This document shows, one piece after another, positions 47,084 to 54,896 of a stretch of DNA of 64,000 bases. The DNA is from Nitrospira_D sp019636945 (lineage in GTDB: Bacteria; Nitrospirota; Nitrospiria; Nitrospirales; Nitrospiraceae), in contig NZ_JBLFBO010000006.1 in the NCBI RefSeq assembly GCF_047338595.1, positions 124,001-188,000 of the forward strand, written 5' to 3'. The notes under the pieces are model-generated. The model did no database searches and had not been told where the DNA came from. It was given only the letters and a program-made list of their open reading frames with translations. Position 1 is the stretch's first letter. Each line of letters begins with the position of its first letter. The position numbers were made by a program, and so were the translations under genes.

Positions 47084-47422
47084 TCAATTCCCAGCGGGTG
47101 GCTGCGCCTCTATCGTGAAGATCCGGCGATCTTCCGAGGTGAATTTCCACCCCATGCGTTTTTCGAATACGACGCGGTAGACACCCGGCTGCACCGCCTT
47201 AAACTCAAAGATTCGCTGTCCGTTGTCGACCGCGTTATTACTGGCGATGCGGAGAAAGTCGTCGCCGAGTAGAGCAAGTCCCTTGGTATCATAGGACGCG
47301 ACCCACTGTTCACCTCTCGTCCGATCTTCCCACAATTGAAGAACAAAGGGTTGATCAACCACGACTTTGCGGGAATCCCCGGCCTCACAGATCGACACAG
47401 GTTCGGCAGCAACTCTATTCAC
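47084..47422 (-). CDS. Chagasin-like (I42) protein, tentative
   Basis: 112 aa from the GTG at 47422 (AGAGGA seven nt upstream); a GTG at 47458 gives 12 more residues. The pattern 'PFVLQLWEDRTRGEQWVASY', 'GLALLGDDF', 'QRIFEFKAVQPGVYRVVFEK', 'MGWKF' resembles the three-loop layout of chagasin-type cysteine-peptidase inhibitors (NPTTGY.W, G-x-x-G/F.F.a..G and RPW). The loop residues are only partly kept. No signal peptide is evident, unlike many bacterial homologues. It could be a related immunoglobulin-like fold without inhibitor activity. 16 nt after the Rieske gene. Confidence 0.6.
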   Translation of the reverse strand: MNRVAAEPVSICEAGDSRKVVVDQPFVLQLWEDRTRGEQWVASYDTKGLALLGDDFLRIASNNAVDNGQRIFEFKAVQPGVYRVVFEKRMGWKFTSEDRRIFTIEAQPPAGN

Positions 47423-47474
47423 ATCAGTATCCTCTGCACGTTCTCCACGGTTACGCACGTGCTCTTGGATGTGT

Positions 47475-47795
47475 TCATGATTTCCTTCGCGGACCGATCA
47501 TGATCTCGGTTCCCTCCACTCGCACCTCGTAACTTCCTACGCAATACCCACCCCCATCCGTCCCTTGTCCGTTTCGGATGTCGAACGCAAGGTCGTGCCA
47601 CGGACAGGCAATGACGTAGCCCTTGAGCCGGCCTTCAATAAGAGGCCCCCCTTCGTGAGGGCAGCTATTATGAATGGCATAAAACTTCCCGTCGATGTTG
47701 AACAGGGCGATCGGTCGATCATTGACTTTAACGATCTTCGACTGTCCCGGAGGTACGTCTTCAACTTGACCGACCTTCTGAAACGCATCCATCAT
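47475..47795 (-). CDS. Rieske-type [2Fe-2S] ferredoxin
   Basis: About 106 aa. The cluster ligands are C-P-H in 'NSCPHEGGPLIEG' and C-P-W-H in 'YVIACPWHDLAFD', spaced as C-x-H-x16-C-x2-H. No membrane segment. Similar stand-alone Rieske proteins serve as electron donors to oxygenases or resemble the NirD subunit; the partner is not identifiable here. The ATG at 47795 follows AAGGGG. It ends about 50 bp before the chagasin-like gene and belongs to the DUF192-to-dat operon. Confidence 0.92.
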   Translation of the reverse strand: MMDAFQKVGQVEDVPPGQSKIVKVNDRPIALFNIDGKFYAIHNSCPHEGGPLIEGRLKGYVIACPWHDLAFDIRNGQGTDGGGYCVGSYEVRVEGTEIMIGPRRKS

Positions 47796-47822
47796 ATGTA
47801 TCCCCTTGGTGTGCCGCAAGGC

Positions 47823-48323
47823 CTATAGGCGAAGGGCATATTTGAGTTCGTCGTTCTTGGCCACGCCTGATTTCTTGATGAACCCAGATTCCGCCTGTAT
47901 CACATAGCGAGCCGCTTCGGGTGGCGGCCCAAACAGCGGACATGGATCTTTGGCGCAGGGTTCCGCCTGCTCGAGCAGATGCACAACATGATGACTCTCA
48001 TCAACCCACAGCACGTCGATAGGAAATCGGTACTCCCGCGTCGTGACCCGATGAAGACCATTTTCTTCAAAGATGTACAACATGCCCCCGTTCGCCGGTA
48101 GGGCCTCGCGAAAGGCAAGCCCGAAGAGGAGCTTCTCAGGGGTATCGGCGACCTCGGCCTCCAATTCGACGCCACTGGGAAACGTCACCACAATCACACT
48201 TGACTCTTTGCGTTCAACGAGAAACACCGAGGCGCTCATCAATAGCAGCGCCAGCAGGATCATCATGATGATCCGCTTCTTTTTCTGTTCTCGATCACTC
48301 GCTTGGTTCTGATTACCGGACAT
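47823..48323 (-). CDS. Membrane-anchored DUF192 protein
   Basis: 166 aa. A basic N-terminus and one membrane helix (about 18-36) anchor a DUF192 domain: 'GVELEAEVADTPEKLLFGLA', 'GGMLYIFEENG', 'YRFPIDVLWVDESHHVVHLL', ending 'YVIQAESGFIKKSGVAKND'. DUF192 is widespread, periplasmic or extracellular, and uncharacterised. An inserted loop holds two cysteines (PCAKDPC). First gene of the operon running to dat; divergent from the ferredoxin gene. Confidence 0.88.
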   Translation of the reverse strand: MSGNQNQASDREQKKKRIIMMILLALLLMSASVFLVERKESSVIVVTFPSGVELEAEVADTPEKLLFGLAFREALPANGGMLYIFEENGLHRVTTREYRFPIDVLWVDESHHVVHLLEQAEPCAKDPCPLFGPPPEAARYVIQAESGFIKKSGVAKNDELKYALRL

Positions 48324-48551
48324 TTGGAGAAACGTACCGACTTTATTTTTTCACATGCTGGGCCCAACGACCCATGCGTAGAACTGCCCTAGGCCTTCTG
48401 ACCGGAACTCGTTCCGTTGACTTGGAAAAGAAGCACAGAATAGAATGCCTTCTCACACCCGCCATCGTCAAATTGGGCACTAATATGGTGGCGGACGTGG
48501 GAACTTGTCAATATTATTGAAGCGCTTGGGACTGAGAAGGAGGCTTGGGTC

Positions 48552-48899
48552 ATGGCTCTACTGATTACGGACGAATGCATCTCTTGCGGGGCATGCCTAC
48601 CGGAGTGTCCCAACGAAGCAATTTTCGAAACGAGAAGCGACGCCGAGTCGAAAGGAAACCACGTCGGTGATGGACAGGGAGTCGGCGACAATATTTATGT
48701 CATCGCCCACGATCGATGCACCGAGTGTGTCGGTCATTTCGACGAACCCCAATGCGCGGCTGTGTGTCCGGTCGATAATTGCTGCATCTCTGACCCTCTC
48801 TATCCGGAGACGACGGACGTCCTCCTGGAAAGAGCAAAGGCATTGAACCCTGATAAAGGAATCGATCCCGCCAAAGTGTGGAGCGGGGTCAGAAACTAA
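48552..48899 (+). CDS. fdx: 2[4Fe-4S] ferredoxin, Alvin type
   Basis: 115 aa. First cluster motif C9-x2-C12-x2-C15-x3-C19-P; second C56-x2-C59-x8-C68-x3-C72-P. The 8-residue insertion between the second and third cysteines of the second motif and the C-terminal extension are typical of Allochromatium-type (YfhL-like) ferredoxins, which have very low potentials. A 25-residue Gly/Asp-rich insert precedes the second motif. GAAGGAGG precedes the ATG. Monocistronic, with a strong terminator behind. Confidence 0.94.
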   Translation: MALLITDECISCGACLPECPNEAIFETRSDAESKGNHVGDGQGVGDNIYVIAHDRCTECVGHFDEPQCAAVCPVDNCCISDPLYPETTDVLLERAKALNPDKGIDPAKVWSGVRN

Positions 48900-48923
48900 G
48901 TCAACGGCTGCTCTTGTTGTTGC

Positions 48924-48966
48924 AGAAGGCCTTGGTTCTCAAGAGAACCAAGGCCTTCTACTTTTT
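48924..48966 (+). terminator. Strong terminator of the ferredoxin gene
   Basis: A perfect 17-bp inverted repeat (48924-48940 and 48943-48959) is followed by ACTTTTTG. It lies 24 bp past the ferredoxin stop. Confidence 0.9.
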
Positions 48967-49005
48967 GTGAGGCCCGGACACTTCAAGATTATCTTTTTAA
49001 ACCGC

Positions 49006-49047
49006 CGAAAAACACAACGGCCTCAAGGAAAATTTCCTTGAGGCCGT
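49006..49047 (-). terminator. Strong terminator of the cupredoxin gene
   Basis: A 15-bp perfect inverted repeat (49017-49031 with 49033-49047) is followed on the minus strand by TGTGTTTTTCGG. It lies 38 bp past the cupredoxin stop and faces the ferredoxin terminator. Confidence 0.88.
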
Positions 49048-49085
49048 GAATCTGCGATGAGATTTTCTTTCTTCGTTGCCCTCGA

Positions 49086-49562
49086 CTATTTCAACATGAG
49101 CAACTTGCCGCCGACATGTCCTGGATGCAGATGACACCGATACTCCAATACATTCCCTGCAGCATAAAACAAGTCACTGGTGGGAATACCGATATACTGG
49201 GTTTCGCCTGGTTTGAGCACGATCTTGGTATGCAAGACAGTCGGTGCCGATTGATTCACTGCCGCAGTGAGCTGGAATCCATGTTCAGCCGTTGCCTTGT
49301 TCGTTACCTTTAAGAGAACCGGGGCACCTGGACGCGTCTTAAAATCGATGACGGTCACGGGAGGATACCAGACCTTCGTGTCTCCAATTTCGAGTGCGAA
49401 GAACGAAGCATCGACAGTGAGTTCTTTGAACGGCTGCCCGACGACGGAGCCGGTTTCCAGATCACCGGTTTCGACACCGCCCGCCTGAAGTGCATACAAA
49501 TTCGATGTGCCAGCCAACACCATCCCAAGGCCGAGAAAGCCCACCAACAATGACTTGCCCAT
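49086..49562 (-). CDS. Exported cupredoxin with His in place of the axial Met
   Basis: 158 aa with a signal peptide (MGKSLLVGFLGLGMVLAGTS...YALQA). The mature part is a single cupredoxin domain. Likely copper ligands are H94 (EHGFQL), C143 and H146, all in 'YRCHLHPGHVGGKLLM'. In the common small-cupredoxin motif C-x2-H-P-G-M the last position is Met; here it is H149. That would give a Cys-His3-type site, as in nitrosocyanin-like red copper proteins, rather than a type 1 blue site. Function is presumably periplasmic electron transfer or copper handling. Run of Gs before the ATG as ribosome site; own terminator. Confidence 0.85.
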   Translation of the reverse strand: MGKSLLVGFLGLGMVLAGTSNLYALQAGGVETGDLETGSVVGQPFKELTVDASFFALEIGDTKVWYPPVTVIDFKTRPGAPVLLKVTNKATAEHGFQLTAAVNQSAPTVLHTKIVLKPGETQYIGIPTSDLFYAAGNVLEYRCHLHPGHVGGKLLMLK

Positions 49563-50011
49563 AACTACCCCCCTTAGCGAGATAAAGAAGAGATGAATAT
49601 AGAAGCTCGTGACTTAGTCTGTTTGATGCCACACTCTGGAGGACATGCAGGCGTTTGGTACTGTACACCCTTCTTCTATGGTCGTTGAACCAACTATCAA
49701 TACTCGAGAAATTCCAAATGATATGGAGGCTCTTATAGCATAGGGGCGAAAACGGAAGCAACCAAGCTGAGAGGGCGCCATCGGAAGGAGAACTTGCCTC
49801 CAAGACACAACATTGTGGCTGTGCTGTTCACGCGTGCTTATGGGTATCGGCCATCGTACCAGAATCGGCTCTGCTTCACAGAGCGCCTCGGTCGAAGGAT
49901 CTCATTCTGGTCCCAAACCACAGCCAGGCTCAGCGCGAGAGATCAAATGACCCCTCTTGCTCGCTTAAGTATTTCATCAAGTTGCCGATACAACAGCTAA
50001 GGAGCGACAGC
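49563..50011. other. Intergenic region between cupredoxin and CBS genes
   Basis: About 450 bp of upstream region for two divergent genes. No open frame looks coding on either strand. I see no clear hairpin or consensus promoter. The last 20 bp hold the AAGGAGCGACAGC ribosome site of the CBS gene. Confidence 0.6.
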
Positions 50012-50626
50012 ATGCCCATTATTGTTGCGGTCAACGGGGTTGCGGAAGTCTATCCGGCAAAGCTCGTGACCCCACGATACAACCGCACGGAGGCTGTGGC
50101 AGATCGGGAGCAGCATGGCCAATCGTCATCGACGTTGGATCACCCCGCCTTGGTTGCACAGACGGCCTACCAACAACAGGGGCCTGATCGATCACATCCC
50201 ACGCCGGCAGTCCTGGCCCGAGACTTGATGACGACACCGGTGCTCTCGCTTCCATCTGACAGTCGGCTAGTTGATGCCTGGACGATCATGTCTCACAAAG
50301 GATTCCACCACCTCCCCATCACATCGGTACATGGCACGCTCGTGGGGATGCTCTCGTATCACGATCTCCTCCGGCATGTGCCGGAATTGATCACATCGGA
50401 CGATACGCAACAAGCTTCCCACAAGCACGCTGCCGCGATCATGACCCCGCGAGTGATCTCGGCAACTCCTACAACAGAGATCCGTGAAATTGCCCGAGTC
50501 ATGCTGGAGGAACGGATCCATGCGGTTCCGATTCTCGATCAGAACCGTCGTCTCGTCGGTATTCTTTCGACACAAGACCTGCTCCATAGCATCGCCACCC
50601 ACGGTCCGCTCGAACTGTGGACCTGA
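50012..50626 (+). CDS. CBS-domain-pair protein
   Basis: 204 aa from the ATG at 50012 (AAGGAG at a good distance; an upstream in-frame start at 49982 is rejected). Residues 1-65 are a polar, non-conserved extension. Two CBS motifs follow: 'ARDLMTTPVLSLPSDSRLVD' to 'VGMLSYHDLLRHV', and 'AAIMTPRVISATPTTEIREI' to 'LVGILSTQDLLHSI'. Such pairs bind adenosine nucleotides and act as energy or stress sensors. Partner unknown; it appears monocistronic. Confidence 0.87.
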   Translation: MPIIVAVNGVAEVYPAKLVTPRYNRTEAVADREQHGQSSSTLDHPALVAQTAYQQQGPDRSHPTPAVLARDLMTTPVLSLPSDSRLVDAWTIMSHKGFHHLPITSVHGTLVGMLSYHDLLRHVPELITSDDTQQASHKHAAAIMTPRVISATPTTEIREIARVMLEERIHAVPILDQNRRLVGILSTQDLLHSIATHGPLELWT

Positions 50627-50742
50627 CCTTCCAGGCTTTTCGTCTATCGTTCAAGATCTGCTCGCCAACACAGCTCGTCAATTCCTGCAATACCCAGTTG
50701 CTGATTCCCTTCCAACCAGATCGGTGGGAGAGGAATGGCTCG

Positions 50743-51282
50743 TCACGATCCGACCGCGTGTTTCCATACTGAAAACGTCGCTGCCTGACCAAGCGGACGC
50801 TCAGCCACATCGACCACTGTCCAGATCACGGCCTTCTCAACCAGAAACCGACGGCCCGTGGAAGAAATCCGCACTCCGTTATAGCCGTCATAGAAGCCTT
50901 GGACTCGCGCCTGCGCCAACATCCGCTCCCGTTCTGCCCGGTTATCGGCTTCTGCTGTCAGCCGCGAGGGAGTTGCGGTGAATTGCTCCCAGGAGACCTC
51001 CCACAAGTCCAGCGCCACTTGATTGCCATAGTTCAAAACCGGATCGGGCTCGGCACCATGCGACACCACCACAAATGAGACTTCAAACAATCTCCGAGCT
51101 TGCTCCATGGCATCTCCGGTCCGCTCGATCAATTCGTTTCCTAGCCAATGGCGATAGCTGTCCAGCAACAGCTGACTCCATTCCACAATGCGTGGGTCGT
51201 TCCACAGTGCATCCTTCACGGGGGTGGTGGTATCACGACATGCGGTGAAGGGCAAGCGGTAGAGACACCTTGTCAACACCAT
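50743..51282 (-). CDS. MEKHLA-domain protein (PAS-related)
   Basis: 179 aa. Most of the length matches the MEKHLA domain: 'SFVVVSHGAEPDPVLNYGNQ', 'ALDLWEVSWEQFTATPSRLT', 'GFYDGYNGVRISSTGRRF' and 'AVIWTVVDVAERPLGQAATF'. The domain is a PAS relative known from plant HD-ZIP III proteins and as stand-alone proteins in bacteria and algae, function unknown. GAGAAGG precedes the ATG. It is divergent from leuC; the two starts are about 50 bp apart, so the promoters overlap. Confidence 0.85.
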   Translation of the reverse strand: MVLTRCLYRLPFTACRDTTTPVKDALWNDPRIVEWSQLLLDSYRHWLGNELIERTGDAMEQARRLFEVSFVVVSHGAEPDPVLNYGNQVALDLWEVSWEQFTATPSRLTAEADNRAERERMLAQARVQGFYDGYNGVRISSTGRRFLVEKAVIWTVVDVAERPLGQAATFSVWKHAVGS

Positions 51283-51300
51283 AGGCCTTCTCTGTATAAT
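51270..51300 (+). promoter_or_regulatory. Likely sigma-70 promoter of leuC
   Basis: A perfect -10 TATAAT (51295-51300, with TG just upstream at 51293-51294 in TGTATAAT) and a -35-like TTGTCA (51270-51275) at 19-bp spacing. The predicted start point near 51307 lies 25 nt before the leuC ATG at 51332, which rules out the longer leuC frame from 51299. Confidence 0.55.
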
Positions 51301-51331
51301 GGGGCCTCACTTTACAAAAGCAGGAGCACTG

Positions 51332-52735
51332 ATGGCGGGCAAGACACTGTTCGACAAAATTTGGGAGTCGCATGTTGTTCGAGAGGAACCGGATGGGACC
51401 ACCCTTCTGTACATCGACCGGCAACTCGTGCATGAAGTCACGTCGCCGCAGGCCTTTGAGGGGTTGAAGCTTGCCGGCCGGCGCCCACGCCGTCCCGCCG
51501 CCACACTCGCAGTACCGGATCACAATGTTCCCACGACCGACAGGAAACTGCCGATTGCCGATCACATCAGCGCGAAACAGATTCAAACCCTTGAAGAAAA
51601 CTGCCGTGACTTCGGCATTACCTACTTCGGCATGGATGACGTCAGACAAGGCGTGGTTCATGTCATCGGCCCCGAACAAGGATTCACGCTTCCAGGAACG
51701 ACCATCGTATGCGGGGATTCTCATACATCCACCCATGGAGCCTTCGGGGCATTGGCATTCGGCATCGGGACCAGCGAAGTCGAGCATGTCCTCGCCACGC
51801 AGTGCTTGGTTCAGAAGCGGCCCAAAACGATGGAAGTCCGGGTTGAAGGGTCCCTTTCTAATCGCTGTTCGGCCAAGGACATTATTCTGGCGATTATCGG
51901 GAAGATTGGAACAGCCGGTGGCACCGGGTATGTCATCGAATACACAGGGTCAGCGATTCGCGCGCTGAGCATGGAGGGGCGCATGACCCTCTGCAACATG
52001 TCGATCGAGGGAGGAGCCCGCGCTGGACTGGTAGCTCCCGATGACAAGACGATCGCCTATGTAAAGGGACGTCCACTGACTCCAACTGGAGACTTATTCG
52101 AGCGGGCTATGCGGGCCTGGCAGTCTCTGAAGACCGATCCGGATGCCATCTACGATGCCGTCGTAACGCTGCGGGCGGAAGAAATCGCACCTCAGGTCAG
52201 CTGGGGAACGAGTCCCGGAATGGTGTTGGGTGTGGACCAAAAGGTTCCGGACCCTCAAACGATCGTGGATGCTAAAACCAAGAGTGCAACGGAACGCGCA
52301 TTGAACTACATGGGGTTGTCTCCCAATACGCCGATCACCGAGATCAAGATCGACAAGGTCTTCATTGGGTCATGCACCAACTCGCGTATTGAAGACTTAC
52401 GGTTGGCAGCCAGCCTGGCCAAAGGGCGGAAGGTGGCGACATCCGTGCACGCCATGGTGGTCCCAGGGTCCGGGCTCGTCAAACAACAGGCCGAGGCGGA
52501 GGGACTTGATCGCGTGTTTCGTGATGCGGGATTTGAATGGAGAGAGGCAGGGTGCAGCATGTGCCTGGCGATGAATGCGGACGTCCTGCAACCAGGAGAA
52601 CGTTGTGCCTCCACGAGCAATCGCAACTTCGAGGGACGTCAAGGCGCGGGCGGGAGAACCCACTTGGTCTCCCCTGCCATGGCCGTGGCGGCGGCCATCG
52701 AAGGGCACTTCGTCGATATTCGACATTGGAGCTGA
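51332..52735 (+). CDS. leuC: 3-isopropylmalate dehydratase large subunit LeuC
   Basis: 467 aa, aconitase family, LeuC length. Cluster cysteines lie in 'FIGSCTNSRIEDLRLA' and 'GCSMCLAMNAD' (C-x2-C). 'VCGDSHTSTHGAFGALAFGI' is a substrate-binding signature. With LeuD it isomerises isopropylmalate, and in organisms with CimA also citramalate. AGGAG precedes the ATG at 51332. 8 bp before leuD. Confidence 0.97.
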   Translation: MAGKTLFDKIWESHVVREEPDGTTLLYIDRQLVHEVTSPQAFEGLKLAGRRPRRPAATLAVPDHNVPTTDRKLPIADHISAKQIQTLEENCRDFGITYFGMDDVRQGVVHVIGPEQGFTLPGTTIVCGDSHTSTHGAFGALAFGIGTSEVEHVLATQCLVQKRPKTMEVRVEGSLSNRCSAKDIILAIIGKIGTAGGTGYVIEYTGSAIRALSMEGRMTLCNMSIEGGARAGLVAPDDKTIAYVKGRPLTPTGDLFERAMRAWQSLKTDPDAIYDAVVTLRAEEIAPQVSWGTSPGMVLGVDQKVPDPQTIVDAKTKSATERALNYMGLSPNTPITEIKIDKVFIGSCTNSRIEDLRLAASLAKGRKVATSVHAMVVPGSGLVKQQAEAEGLDRVFRDAGFEWREAGCSMCLAMNADVLQPGERCASTSNRNFEGRQGAGGRTHLVSPAMAVAAAIEGHFVDIRHWS

Positions 52736-52743
52736 GGTCGTTT

Positions 52744-53367
52744 ATGGAACCGTTTACCACTCTCACTGGTCTCGTGGCCCCACTGGATCAAATCAATGTG
52801 GACACCGACCAAATTATTCCGAAGCAATTTTTAAAGACGATCAAACGGACCGGGCTCCGCGAAGGTCTCTTTTTTGACTGGAGAAAGAAAAAGGATGGAT
52901 CACCTGATCCTGACTTTTTCTTGAATCAGCCTCGTTATCAATCCGCCTCGATCTTATTGACGCGCGATAATTTTGGATGCGGCTCATCTCGGGAACATGC
53001 ACCGTGGGCCCTGCTGGACCAAGGATTCCGTTGCGTCATTGCACCAAGTTTTGCCGACATTTTTTACAATAACTGTTTTCAAAACGGCATTCTTCCCGTG
53101 GTGCTGAACGGAGACGAAGTACTGGCACTCATGAAGCATGCCGTTGAGACCGAGGGATACCGGCTCACAGTCGATCTCGCCAACCAGACGGTGACGACAC
53201 CGGAGAAAACAGTCTGTCGGTTTGAGATCGATCCATTCCGTAAGGATTGTCTCTACCGGGGCCTTGATTCGATCGGCTTGACGCTCCAACACGAGCAGGC
53301 CATCTCAGCCTATGAGACTCGTCGAAAGACTGAGGCCCCCTGGCTCTTCGGCGACCTTCACGCGTAA
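52744..53367 (+). CDS. leuD: 3-isopropylmalate dehydratase small subunit LeuD
   Basis: 207 aa. 'DQINVDTDQIIPKQFLKTIK', 'LTRDNFGCGSSREHAPWALL' and 'SFADIFYNNCFQNGILPVVL' are LeuD signatures. Start ATG 52744 has GAGG upstream; an open frame extending 5' into leuC in another reading frame is a shadow. leuB and leuA are not in the window. Confidence 0.97.
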   Translation: MEPFTTLTGLVAPLDQINVDTDQIIPKQFLKTIKRTGLREGLFFDWRKKKDGSPDPDFFLNQPRYQSASILLTRDNFGCGSSREHAPWALLDQGFRCVIAPSFADIFYNNCFQNGILPVVLNGDEVLALMKHAVETEGYRLTVDLANQTVTTPEKTVCRFEIDPFRKDCLYRGLDSIGLTLQHEQAISAYETRRKTEAPWLFGDLHA

Positions 53368-53382
53368 CGAGGGAGACACCTG

Positions 53383-53733
53383 GTGAAAGCAGTGAAAGTA
53401 TTGTTGACTATCCTCGTGTTTCTCGGTGCGGCCTATCTCATCGTCGTGTTCAACTGGACGTATTCCGATGGAAACCGAGCCGGATACATCCAGAAATTCT
53501 CCTCGAAGGGGTGGGTGTGTAAAACACATGAAGGAGAGCTGGCCATGACCACGGTGCCGGGTACCGCACCGGTCCTGTGGCAATTTACAATCTGGGACGA
53601 CAAAGTCGCCGATCAATTGAACGACATGATGGGAAAGCGTGTCATCTTACATTATAAGGAATATCGCTATATCCCCACCACCTGCTTCGGGGACACGACC
53701 TATTTTGTCGATAAGGTGGAAGTCCAAGAGTAG
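53383..53733 (+). CDS. Conserved membrane-anchored protein of unknown function
   Basis: 116 aa. One N-terminal membrane helix (about 5-24) then a periplasmic domain with the well-kept stretch 'YSDGNRAGYIQKFSSKGWVC' and later 'VILHYKEYRYIPTTCFGDT'. Two cysteines could form a disulfide. I know similar proteins by sight from several phyla, sometimes mislabelled as 6-phosphogluconate dehydrogenase; no enzyme motif supports that name. Starts with GTG after GAGGGAG, 16 bp behind leuD, so it may share its transcript. Converges with corA. Confidence 0.8.
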   Translation: MKAVKVLLTILVFLGAAYLIVVFNWTYSDGNRAGYIQKFSSKGWVCKTHEGELAMTTVPGTAPVLWQFTIWDDKVADQLNDMMGKRVILHYKEYRYIPTTCFGDTTYFVDKVEVQE

Positions 53734-53747
53734 CCGAGCCTCACCGC

Positions 53748-54875
53748 TTACAGCCAGTTCTTCAGACGAAACCCGACTAACATAATCGCGGCAACGACAC
53801 CCATGATGCTGAGGGCCATGGGGTAGCCCCATGCCCATTTCAACTCCGGCATGTGCTCAAAATTCATCCCATAGATGCCGGCGATGAAACTGAGCGGCAT
53901 GAAGATCGTTGTGATGACCGTCAAGACGCGCATGACGGCATTGAGGCGATAGCTCACACTGGACAGATAGATGTCGAGACTGGCTGAAACCATTTCACGC
54001 AGGGTCTCAATCGTATCCACGATCTGCACCACATGGTCATAGACATCACGGAAAAATAGCTTCGTCGGCTCATGCAGGAACGGGCATTCCGAGCGGGAGA
54101 GATTGTTGATGGCTTCCCGTAACGGCCACACAGCGCGACGGACGAAGAGCAACTGCCGTTTCAATGCATGGATATTTTGGAGAGTCTCCGGTTTCGGATC
54201 GGCCATCACCCGTTCCTGAAGCGATTCAATGCGTTCACCGAGCATTTCGAGCACGGCAAAATACTGGTCGACCACGGCATCGATCAACGCATAGATGAGA
54301 TAGTCCGAGCCATTTTGTCGCAGTCGCCCCTTACCGCCTTTCAGGCGATCCCGAACAGCCCCGAACACATCCGTCCCGTTCTCCTGAAACGAGAGCACAT
54401 AATTCCGCCCAAGAACAAAACTGACCTGCTCAACCAGAATATCTCCGCGATCGGAGGTCGTCAGCATCTTCATCACAAGAAACAAATAGGTCTCGTAGTC
54501 GTCCAGTTTGGGACGTTGATCGGTATTGGCGATGTCTTCCAATAAAAGCGGGTGGAGGCCAAAGCATTTGCCGAATCCTTCCAACACCTCAACCTTGTGG
54601 ACGCCGCCGACATTGACCCAGGTCACCGTCTCATCCGCCGGCGGCTGAAGGGCCTCCATGTCCGTTACGACCTGCTCATCGCAGTGCGTACCCGCATAGT
54701 TGAAGCGAGTCACGGTCACAGAATCCGTGCGGGTCTCACCGATGTGAATGAGTGTCCCGGGAGAGAGGCCGGTCTTCTTCGAACGCTTCTGGACCAACTT
54801 CATCATAGCGAGCTTGTACGCAGATTCTTGCGGAAGGTCAAGCCGAGAACCGGCACGTTCCTTTTCATTCTGCAA
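53748..54875 (-). CDS. corA: CorA-family magnesium/cobalt transporter
   Basis: 375 aa in the longest frame, which opens with TTG at 54875; an ATG-ATG at 54806 is an alternative. The cytoplasmic domain is of CorA type ('HPLLLEDIANTDQRPKLDDY'), followed by a long stalk helix. Two C-terminal membrane helices enclose the selectivity motif G-M-N ('AGIYGMNFEHMPEL'). It forms a pentameric divalent-cation channel in the inner membrane. Divergent from the phosphatase gene with only 21 bp between the frames. Confidence 0.94.
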   Translation of the reverse strand: MQNEKERAGSRLDLPQESAYKLAMMKLVQKRSKKTGLSPGTLIHIGETRTDSVTVTRFNYAGTHCDEQVVTDMEALQPPADETVTWVNVGGVHKVEVLEGFGKCFGLHPLLLEDIANTDQRPKLDDYETYLFLVMKMLTTSDRGDILVEQVSFVLGRNYVLSFQENGTDVFGAVRDRLKGGKGRLRQNGSDYLIYALIDAVVDQYFAVLEMLGERIESLQERVMADPKPETLQNIHALKRQLLFVRRAVWPLREAINNLSRSECPFLHEPTKLFFRDVYDHVVQIVDTIETLREMVSASLDIYLSSVSYRLNAVMRVLTVITTIFMPLSFIAGIYGMNFEHMPELKWAWGYPMALSIMGVVAAIMLVGFRLKNWL

Positions 54876-54896
54876 TAGGCCTGGTACTCTGGGCTC

